Made by a program: the position numbers and the translations under genes
Assembly: GCA_937925715.1 (NCBI GenBank)
Contig: CALAMG010000009.1
Location: 1-64,000, forward strand
From: an uncultured Collinsella sp.
Lineage (GTDB): Bacteria > Actinomycetota > Coriobacteriia > Coriobacteriales > Coriobacteriaceae
Direction of reading: 5' to 3'
Length of the DNA stretch: 64,000 nt
Shown: positions 57,856-64,000 of the stretch, piece by piece
How positions within the stretch are numbered: position 1 is the stretch's first letter
How the letters are laid out: every line of letters begins with the position of its first letter
Notes under the pieces: generated by a model
Database searches by the model: none
Told to the model about the DNA's origin: nothing
The model's input: the letters and a program-made list of their open reading frames with translations, nothing else

Positions 57856-58899
57856 CTAGCGCTGTACGTAGGCTCGGACCAGCTCGTAGGTGTTGCGCAC
57901 GCCGTCCATGTGGCTGCGCTCGTAGTTGTGGCTCGCATACACGCCGGGGCCGATCGGGCCGTGACGGATGTCGTAGCCGGCAGAGAGCGTGGCCTCAACG
58001 TCCGAGCCGTAGTGCGGGTACACGTCGATGGCGTAGTCAAGTTCAAGCTCGCGCGCGATATTGGACAGCGTGGTCACCAGGTCGTAGTTGTACGGACCAC
58101 CCGAATCCTTGGCGCAAATCGACACCATGCGCTCGGTGCAGCCCAGGTCGTCGCCCACGCAGCCCATGTCAACGCTGATCATCTCGCGCGTGTCGGCCGG
58201 CACGAAGGCACCGCCATGGCCGACCTCCTCGTACACGGTAAAGAGCAGCGAAACCTTACGCGAAAGCGTCACCTCGCCAGCGGCGACGGCACGCGCCAAG
58301 CCCAGCAAAATGGCGGCCGAAAGCTTGTCATCCAGGAAGCGGCTCTTAATGTAGCCGCTCTCCGTCACCGTGGTACGCGGATCCATAGCGATGATGTCGC
58401 CGGTCTGAATACCCAGCTCAAGCACGTCGTCCTTGCTGTCGACGTTCTCGTCGAGCAGGATCTCCATGTTCTTCTCGATGGTCTTGACCGGCTCGTCGGC
58501 CACGTGCGCCGAAGGCTCGGTGTTGAGGACCACGCCCGTGTACACATTGCCGTCGCGCGTGTAGACGGTGCAGTTCTCGCCATCGGCCGTAGACCACTGG
58601 TGCCCACCAAGCGTCGTGGGACGCAGGCGGCCATTGTCCTTAATGGAGCGCACCATGGCGCCCAGGGTGTCGACATGGCTCGCCAACACAAGCGGCTCGC
58701 CCTCGCCGCCAAGCTCAACGAGCACGTTACCCTTATTAGAACGCTCAGGCCCAAACCCCATATCGCGCAGGGTCTCCATCAGATAATCAGTCGCCGCACG
58801 GGTATAGCCGGTAGGCGAAGCAATAGAAGTCAGCGTCTTAAGCTGTCCTGCGATATAGGAGAGCGTCTCCTCTAGAGAAGCATCAATATTAGAAGTCAT
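57856..58899 (-). CDS. M42 family metallo-aminopeptidase
   Basis: A cytoplasmic two-metal aminopeptidase or glutamyl-aminopeptidase-like enzyme, normally a large tetrahedral complex. 347 residues. Metal and catalytic residues are visible: ASHVDTLG (His-Asp), SRFLDDKLS (bridging Asp), YEEVGHGG (Glu pair), ISVDMG (Asp) and ASHNYERSHMDG (His). The start at 58899 follows GGAAGG by six bases. Single gene in the window. The preferred substrate cannot be read from sequence. Confidence 0.93.
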   Translation of the reverse strand: MTSNIDASLEETLSYIAGQLKTLTSIASPTGYTRAATDYLMETLRDMGFGPERSNKGNVLVELGGEGEPLVLASHVDTLGAMVRSIKDNGRLRPTTLGGHQWSTADGENCTVYTRDGNVYTGVVLNTEPSAHVADEPVKTIEKNMEILLDENVDSKDDVLELGIQTGDIIAMDPRTTVTESGYIKSRFLDDKLSAAILLGLARAVAAGEVTLSRKVSLLFTVYEEVGHGGAFVPADTREMISVDMGCVGDDLGCTERMVSICAKDSGGPYNYDLVTTLSNIARELELDYAIDVYPHYGSDVEATLSAGYDIRHGPIGPGVYASHNYERSHMDGVRNTYELVRAYVQR

Positions 58900-59503
58900 A
58901 TGCATCCTTCCAAGTAAAACTAAGACCGAGTCCCGATTTTAACCGTTCTGCACGTGCAATGCCCCAGGAGCCGAGCCGCCTCCAGACGTCCCCGCACCGG
59001 TTTTGTGCACGTGCACGGTTTACAATCTCAATCTTGCATAAATCCTATTGGTATTTGCATAGAAATGAGGCATCTTTTTGCTTCGTCTCAGGGTGCCCCA
59101 CCTTGGACCGTGCAAAAAACGGAGTATTCAGCACCGTGGGCCCCAACGGCCCCATCACGAACGACAAAACGACGCGGTTACAGCAGTGTTGCAGGTCGTC
59201 GCAAAGCAGAAACTCAGTAACAACCCCCTCCACTCATCGATAGCCCGCCCACAATGGCTGTCGATGGGCGCCTGCGGATCACTACCGCCCATTCACAACG
59301 TTATGCATTTTTAAGAGCTTGTTGAATACTCCCAAAAATGCACGCAGGGAAGTGCACCACCTATCCGCAGCAGGCAGTACGCCTTGGTTTTGTCCGTCTC
59401 AGGGCATCGACGCAGCACAAAAAGCCCCGCCGTGCGTAGCACGGCGGGGCCAGCGGCACGTCAAAAGACCATACACCTACGGGCGAAGGACCACCAAACT
59501 GGG
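58900..59503. other. 604-base intergenic region, no gene recognised
   Basis: Lies between the M42 peptidase and fucO genes, both minus strand. It contains the fucO terminator, a 9-bp-arm hairpin TGCATTTTT/AAAAATGCA (59304-59312 and 59334-59342), a self-complementary GTGCACGTGCAC near 59017 and two TTGCATA copies near 59034 and 59055. Short open frames on both strands lack ribosome-binding sites. It is the longest non-coding stretch of the window. Confidence 0.6.
59419..59450 (-). terminator. Rho-independent terminator
   Basis: On the minus strand GCCCCGCCGTGC pairs with GCACGGCGGGGC (arms 59424-59435 and 59439-59450), then TTTTT. It ends the alcohol dehydrogenase gene. Confidence 0.92.
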
Positions 59504-60670
59504 CTAGGCAGCCGGGCAGATCTTCTTGAAGAGCTCGATGACGTCGTCGAGCGTTGCCTCGCGCGGGTTACCCGGGAAGCAGGCGTCGGCCATGGCGTCC
59601 TTGGCCAGAACCTCGATCTCGTCGGCCTTCATAGCCTCGCAGACGTGCGGGATATTCACGTCGGCGGAAAGCTGCTTGACGGCGGCGATAGCGGCGTCGG
59701 CAGCCTCGTCGGTGCTCATGCCCGTGGTGTCAACACCCATGGCAAGGGCAACCTTGGCCAGGCGCTCAGCGCAAACCGGCTTGTTGAACTCCATGGCGAT
59801 CGGCAGCAGCATGGCGCAAGCGACGCCGTGCGGGGTGTCGTAATGAGCAGACAGGGTGTGAGCCATTGCGTGGTCGATGCCCAGGCCAACGTTGGAGAAG
59901 CCCATGCCGGCGACATACTGGCCAAGGGCCATGCCCTCGCGGCCGGAGCCGGGCTGGCCGGACTTGGCCTCGGCGACGGAGTCACGCAGGTTCTCGCTGA
60001 TCAGCTTAATAGCCTCAAAGTGGAACATGTCAGAGAGCTCCCAAGCACCCTTGGTGGTGTAGCCCTCGATGGCGTGGGTCAGAGCGTCCATACCAGTGGA
60101 AGCGGTCAGGCCGGCGGGCATGGAAGCCATCATGTCAGGATCGACGACGGCAACCTCGGGGGCGTCGTTGGTGTCGACGCACACGAACTTGCGGACCTTC
60201 TCGGGGTCGGTGATGACGTAGTTGATGGTCACCTCGGCGGCGGTACCGGCGGTCGTCGGCACGGCGATGGTGAACACGGCGTGGTTCTTAGTGGGAGCAA
60301 CGCCCTCGAGGCTGCGGACATCGGCGAACTCGGGATTGTTGATGATGATGCCGATGGCCTTAGCGGTGTCCATGGAGGAGCCGCCACCGATGGTCACGAT
60401 AGCGTCAGCCTCGGCGGCCTTGAAGGCCTCGACGCCGTCCTTGACGTTCTGGATAGTGGGGTTGGGCTTGATCTCGGAGTAGAGGCTCCAAGCGATGCCG
60501 GCGGCGTCGAGCTCGTCGGTCACCTTAGCGGTAACGCCAAACTTGACCAGATCGGGGTCGGAGCAGACGAAGATCTTCTTGTAGCCGCGACGCTGGAGCT
60601 CGCCGGTGATCTCCTTGATGGCGCCGGAACCATGATAAGAGATGGTATTGAGAACGAAACGATTAGCCAT
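59504..60670 (-). CDS. fucO: Iron-containing alcohol dehydrogenase, lactaldehyde reductase (FucO)-like
   Basis: NADH-dependent reduction of an aldehyde (lactaldehyde to 1,2-propanediol in FucO). 388 residues, close to E. coli FucO along its length: MANRFVLNTIS, NNPEFADVRSLEG, PTTAGTAAEVTINYVITD, KFVCVD and GQYVAGMGFSNVGLG. The nucleotide loop is GGGSSMD. Iron ligands are in DALTHAIEGY (Asp, His), IDHAMAH and TPHG (His). The start at 60670 follows GGGAGG. No fucose or rhamnose genes are adjacent, so the true substrate could be another short aldehyde. A LacI-type operator lies upstream. Confidence 0.9.
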   Translation of the reverse strand: MANRFVLNTISYHGSGAIKEITGELQRRGYKKIFVCSDPDLVKFGVTAKVTDELDAAGIAWSLYSEIKPNPTIQNVKDGVEAFKAAEADAIVTIGGGSSMDTAKAIGIIINNPEFADVRSLEGVAPTKNHAVFTIAVPTTAGTAAEVTINYVITDPEKVRKFVCVDTNDAPEVAVVDPDMMASMPAGLTASTGMDALTHAIEGYTTKGAWELSDMFHFEAIKLISENLRDSVAEAKSGQPGSGREGMALGQYVAGMGFSNVGLGIDHAMAHTLSAHYDTPHGVACAMLLPIAMEFNKPVCAERLAKVALAMGVDTTGMSTDEAADAAIAAVKQLSADVNIPHVCEAMKADEIEVLAKDAMADACFPGNPREATLDDVIELFKKICPAA

Positions 60671-60767
60671 TGATAGCCTCCCATCGTGTGCGGGGCACCC
60701 ATTACGCCCCACGCTATGAGTCCCATCCTAGCGCTTTTGAAACAAAAAACGCGTGAGAACGTCAAAT

Positions 60768-60786
60768 TTGTTAAAGCGTTTCAACA
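60768..60786. promoter_or_regulatory. LacI-family-type operator upstream of fucO
   Basis: GTTAAAGCGTTTCAAC (60770-60785) is a near-palindrome centred on CG, the style of LacI/CcpA-family operators. It lies about 100 bases before the fucO start, suggesting carbon-source control. Confidence 0.5.
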
Positions 60787-60790
60787 GATG

Positions 60791-60832
60791 ATGAAAAATA
60801 ATGCGGCAAAGGGACGGCCCCTTTGCCGCATT
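60791..60832 (-). terminator. Rho-independent terminator
   Basis: On the minus strand AATGCGGCAAAGGG pairs with CCCTTTGCCGCATT (arms 60800-60813 and 60819-60832), then ATTTTT. It ends the DUF1275 gene. Confidence 0.9.
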
Positions 60833-60835
60833 CGG

Positions 60836-61552
60836 TTACTTTCGGCAGCCCTCTTTCCAAGCCTCGGCCGCAACCTTCCAGCGTAAGCGCAAGTCGCGCT
60901 CGCGGTCGATGAACATGATGGCAAACGCGACAAACAGCAGCAAGCTCGCCACGACGATGGCGTGCAGGCCCATGCGCTCAATACACCAGTTGCCCAACAC
61001 GGCGCCAAACACAAAGGTAAAGATCACGCCAAAGTACAGCAGGCCGTTTTCCAAAAAGCCGCGCCTGTGGGTGATGATGTAATCGTCCACGTTTTGCAGC
61101 GCGTTGCGCAAGTTGCCGATGCACATGGTCGTAGCGATGCCGTGACCGTGGATCTTGCGGAAGCTCTCGACCTGCATGCCGCAGGCAAACGAGGTGAGGC
61201 AGTTGGCGAGCAGGTTGAAATTGCCGCCCGGGATAAAGCTCACGCCCAGCAAGATGACGGCTTCAAAGAACACCGTCACCTGACGCCAGTGGATCACGCT
61301 GCCAAAACGTTCGTGTACCAGGTCGGCAAGCATAATGCCCACGGCAAACGACACCACAGGGAAGAAGTAGCGCCCCGCAAGCGCCCAGTTGCCTTCCGAG
61401 ATGCTCACGCCCACGAGCAGGATGTTGCCCGTCTGCGCGTTTGCGAAAACATGGTCGCGCCCAATGTACGAATACACATCCATAAAGCCACCGGCGAGCG
61501 CCAAGATGATGCCCAGCTCAATAGACTCCGATATCTGTTTGGCACGCTGCAT
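60836..61552 (-). CDS. DUF1275 (YoaK) family membrane protein
   Basis: 238 residues with about six membrane helices. The family signature is GGFMDVYSYIGRDHVFANAQTGNILLVGV (helix 1 and loop), followed by YFFPVVSFAVGIMLADL and CGMQVESFRKIHGHGIATTMCIGNLRN. YoaK proteins are uncharacterised putative transporters. AGGAGG ten bases before ATG 61552 sets the start; longer forms begin ahead of that site. It is divergent from the ygiQ gene across a 253-base gap that contains a hairpin. Confidence 0.85.
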   Translation of the reverse strand: MQRAKQISESIELGIILALAGGFMDVYSYIGRDHVFANAQTGNILLVGVSISEGNWALAGRYFFPVVSFAVGIMLADLVHERFGSVIHWRQVTVFFEAVILLGVSFIPGGNFNLLANCLTSFACGMQVESFRKIHGHGIATTMCIGNLRNALQNVDDYIITHRRGFLENGLLYFGVIFTFVFGAVLGNWCIERMGLHAIVVASLLLFVAFAIMFIDRERDLRLRWKVAAEAWKEGCRK

Positions 61553-61733
61553 CGTCGTGCATCCTCCTTGTTGACGACTCTCTCGTGCGTTGGCGGAAAC
61601 ATAGCCGCCGTTCATACTGTAACCCATTGACAACATGGCGTGCGCGCGAGACGGGTTCTCCAACGCGCAGATACACAGTCTGGAAACAAACGGCACCCGC
61701 ATCGACGCGCCGATCCGCCAGCTCATGTACTCC

Positions 61734-61768
61734 ACCAGTCTTTTTAGCCCCGTCCCAAAAAGACTGGT
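61734..61768. repeat. 12-bp-arm hairpin upstream of ygiQ
   Basis: ACCAGTCTTTTT and AAAAAGACTGGT (arms 61734-61745 and 61757-61768) enclose AGCCCCGTCCC, a string also present in each arm of the inverted repeat at 42623. TACAAT at 61769-61774 directly follows and could be the ygiQ -10 box. Confidence 0.85.
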
Positions 61769-61805
61769 TACAATTACGTGCAGCATACAAACACCGGGAG
61801 GGATC

Positions 61806-63947
61806 GTGGCAAAAAAGCCTCAGCACGCTCAGAACAACCAGCGCAGTCAGCAGGGCAAACAGGGCCAGCAGCAAAAGCGCGGCGGTAAGGCGCAGGGTGG
61901 GCACACCACGCATACCCCAGCAGCGCTCACACGCCCCTGGCGCCCGGGCCGCGATAAGTTCCTCCCCGTCAGCCGCGCCGACATGGATGCGCGCGGCTGG
62001 GACCAGTGCGACTTTGTCTACATCTGCGGCGACGCCTACGTGGACCACCCCAGCTTTGGCATGGCCATCATCAGCCGCGTCCTCGACGCGCACGGCTACA
62101 AAGTGGGCATCATCTGCCAGCCCGACTGGACCGACCCCGCCAGCATCACTGCGCTCGGCGAGCCGCGCCTGGGGTTTCTCGTCAGTGCCGGCAACATGGA
62201 CTCCATGGTCAACCACTATTCGGTGACCAAGCACCGCCGCCACACCGACGCCTATACCCCCGGCGGCGAGGAAGGTCACCGCCCCAACCGTGCCGTCACG
62301 GTCTACGGCAATCTCATCCGTCAGACGTTCAAGGACGCCCCCATCATCATCGGCGGCATCGAGGCAAGCCTGCGCCGACTGGCCCACTACGACTACTGGC
62401 AGGATAAGCTCAAGCGCTCGGTGCTGCTCGACTCGGGCGCCGACATCCTCATCTACGGCATGGGCGAGCACGCGATTGTCGAGATCGCCGACGCGCTCGA
62501 CGCGGGGCTGCCCGTCGATCAGATCACCTATATCAACGGCACCGTCTACCGCACCAGCTCGCTCGACGAGGTCTACGACTACGACTTGCTGCCCAGCTGG
62601 GACGACCTTGCCGCCGACAAGCTCAATTACGCGCGCAGCTTCAATGTGCAGCAGCAGAATATGGACCCCATCACCGGGCATCGTCTGGTAGAGCCCTACC
62701 CCAACAGCGTCTATGTGGTGCAGAACCCACCGTCGGCCACGCTCACCACCGACGAGATGGACGAGGTGGCCGAACTCCCCTACGCACGCGACTGGCATCC
62801 CGACTACGACGCGGCAGGCGGCGTGCCAGCCTTTGCCGAGATCAAGTTTTCCATTAGCTCCAACCGCGGTTGTTTTGGCGAGTGTTCGTTTTGCGCCCTC
62901 ACCTTCCACCAGGGCCGCGTGTTGCAGATGCGCAGCCACGACTCGATCATGCGCGAGGCCGAGCTGCTCACACGCGATCCCGAGTTTAAGGGCTACATCA
63001 ACGACGTAGGCGGACCGACGGCCAACTTTAGCCGTCCCGCCTGCGACAAGCAGCTCAAGCACGGCGTGTGCAAGAACAAGCGCTGCCTATGGCCGAGCGT
63101 GTGCAAGAACATGGTGGTCGACGAGAGCGGCTACACGCAGCTGCTGCGCGACCTACGCCAGCTGCCGGGCGTCAAGAAGGTCTTCGTCCGCAGCGGCATC
63201 CGTTTTGACTACACTATGGCCGATGCCTCGGACGAGTTTTTGCGCGAGCTGCTGGAGCACCATGTCTCGGGCCAGCTACGCGTGGCGCCCGAGCATGTGA
63301 GCGACGCGGTGCTCTCCGTGATGGGCAAGCCGAGCCGCGCCGTCTACGATGCGTTCTGTCGCAAATTTGAGCGCCTGAACCGCGAGTACGGACTCAAGCA
63401 GTACGTGGTGCCGTATCTGATCTCGAGCCACCCCGGCTCGACGATGAAGGAAGCCGTGGACCTTGCCGAGGCCGTGCGCGACATGGGCTACATGCCCGAG
63501 CAGGTGCAGGACTTCTACCCTACGCCGTCCACCATGTCGACCTGCATGTACTACACCGGCGTGGACCCGCGCACCATGGAGCCGATCTACGTGGCGCGCG
63601 ACCCGCACGAGAAGGCTATGCAACGCGCGCTCATCCAGTATCGCAAGCCCGAGAACTACAAGCTGGTACGTGAGGCGCTGGAGAAGGCCGGCCGCCGCGA
63701 TCTGATCGGCTACACCAAGCATTGCCTGATCCGTCCCGTGCCGCCGCGACCGGGCGAGACGTCTGCTGGCGGCGGACATGGCGCCGGTAATAAGGGCGGC
63801 AAGGCCCACGGTGGCGCTGGCGGCGCCGGCAAGGGGCCTAAGGGCAGCAAGGGTCACGGCGGCATGTCGCGCGCGCAGAACACTGCCGGCCGCAACCGCG
63901 CGGCCCAGGGGCGTCAGGGTGCCAACGGCGGCGGCAGGCGCAACTAG
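61806..63947 (+). CDS. YgiQ family radical SAM protein
   Basis: 713 residues. A basic, Gln/Gly-rich N terminus leads into the YgiQ N-terminal domain (FLPVSRADMDARGWDQCDFVYICGDAYVDHPSFG). The radical SAM core follows, with the CxxxCxxC cluster motif in NRGCFGECSFCALTFHQGR (near residue 360). A further cysteine set (CDKQLKHGVCKNKRCLWPSVCKN) suggests an auxiliary cluster. The C terminus is a long Gly/Lys-rich low-complexity tail. The reaction is unknown for the family. The GTG start at 61806 follows GGGAGG by five bases; upstream in-frame extension runs through a hairpin and is rejected. Confidence 0.93.
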   Translation: MAKKPQHAQNNQRSQQGKQGQQQKRGGKAQGGHTTHTPAALTRPWRPGRDKFLPVSRADMDARGWDQCDFVYICGDAYVDHPSFGMAIISRVLDAHGYKVGIICQPDWTDPASITALGEPRLGFLVSAGNMDSMVNHYSVTKHRRHTDAYTPGGEEGHRPNRAVTVYGNLIRQTFKDAPIIIGGIEASLRRLAHYDYWQDKLKRSVLLDSGADILIYGMGEHAIVEIADALDAGLPVDQITYINGTVYRTSSLDEVYDYDLLPSWDDLAADKLNYARSFNVQQQNMDPITGHRLVEPYPNSVYVVQNPPSATLTTDEMDEVAELPYARDWHPDYDAAGGVPAFAEIKFSISSNRGCFGECSFCALTFHQGRVLQMRSHDSIMREAELLTRDPEFKGYINDVGGPTANFSRPACDKQLKHGVCKNKRCLWPSVCKNMVVDESGYTQLLRDLRQLPGVKKVFVRSGIRFDYTMADASDEFLRELLEHHVSGQLRVAPEHVSDAVLSVMGKPSRAVYDAFCRKFERLNREYGLKQYVVPYLISSHPGSTMKEAVDLAEAVRDMGYMPEQVQDFYPTPSTMSTCMYYTGVDPRTMEPIYVARDPHEKAMQRALIQYRKPENYKLVREALEKAGRRDLIGYTKHCLIRPVPPRPGETSAGGGHGAGNKGGKAHGGAGGAGKGPKGSKGHGGMSRAQNTAGRNRAAQGRQGANGGGRRN

Positions 63948-64000
63948 CGCGACAGGGCGTGGCGGCACGACACGCCCCCACCAATAAAATGCCGCTCGCC

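Noticed and set aside
61635..61805. N-terminal extension of the YgiQ protein
   Set aside because: It would translate the 61734 hairpin and the promoter region; the GTG at 61806 has a good ribosome-binding site.
1..64000. tRNA, rRNA and CRISPR arrays
   Set aside because: No T-arm GGTTCRA with a matching acceptor stem, no rRNA segments and no regularly spaced direct repeats were seen on either strand.

Overview
The window is a GC-rich, densely coded bacterial chromosome segment with no rRNA, tRNA, prophage or CRISPR array visible. Gene content and style point to an anaerobic gut actinobacterium of the Coriobacteriia, most likely Collinsella or a close relative. The evidence is a class III fructose-bisphosphatase, Gram-positive AddAB recombination genes, a superoxide reductase, a fumarate-free one-carbon set (Fhs, FolD, FchA), Tat and sortase-type surface proteins with DUF4430 domains, and an oddly diverged methionyl-tRNA synthetase. 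The genus call is inference from protein resemblance, not from a marker gene.

Layout. 1-8.3 kb: queuosine genes queA (cut by the window edge) and queH with a DUF3267 membrane protein, then metG, an RsmB/NOP2-type RNA methyltransferase, a 56-residue membrane protein, a TIM-barrel protein and DegV. 8.6-11.7 kb: fbp and two gtrA-type membrane genes. 11.7-16.8 kb: a surface unit of two DUF4430 (transcobalamin-like) proteins behind a candidate cobalamin riboswitch. 16.9-22.6 kb: ubiB with a phasin-like gene, a C69 dipeptidase, a 238-bp inverted-repeat element, then folD-fchA. 23-28 kb: a lipoprotein, a Tat-exported PI-PLC-like surface enzyme, a small PH-like protein and a lone DUF1016 nuclease. 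28.4-34 kb: a zinc-ribbon protein, a CDF metal exporter, a PASTA-like membrane protein and fhs. 34.1-53.5 kb is one long run of minus-strand genes, mostly DNA repair and replication: ruvCAB under a LexA-type box, a degenerate NadE-like protein, superoxide reductase, a SWIM/SNF2 helicase, dnaE and addBA. 53.7-64 kb: a YerC-type regulator, a holin-like membrane protein, an Rrf2 regulator divergent from cysK, mnmA, an M42 peptidase, a FucO-like alcohol dehydrogenase, a DUF1275 protein and a YgiQ radical SAM protein.

How it works together. Fhs, FolD and FchA make up the formate-to-methylene-THF route. The FolD here lacks the residues needed for cyclohydrolase activity, which fits a division of labour with FchA encoded 2 bp upstream. 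The DUF4430 pair looks like a vitamin B12-controlled cell-surface module. RuvABC, AddAB, DnaE and the SNF2 helicase form a repair-rich block. Intergenic spaces carry several long, near-perfect inverted repeats. At least two pairs share core sequence, suggesting a family of small palindromic elements rather than ordinary terminators.
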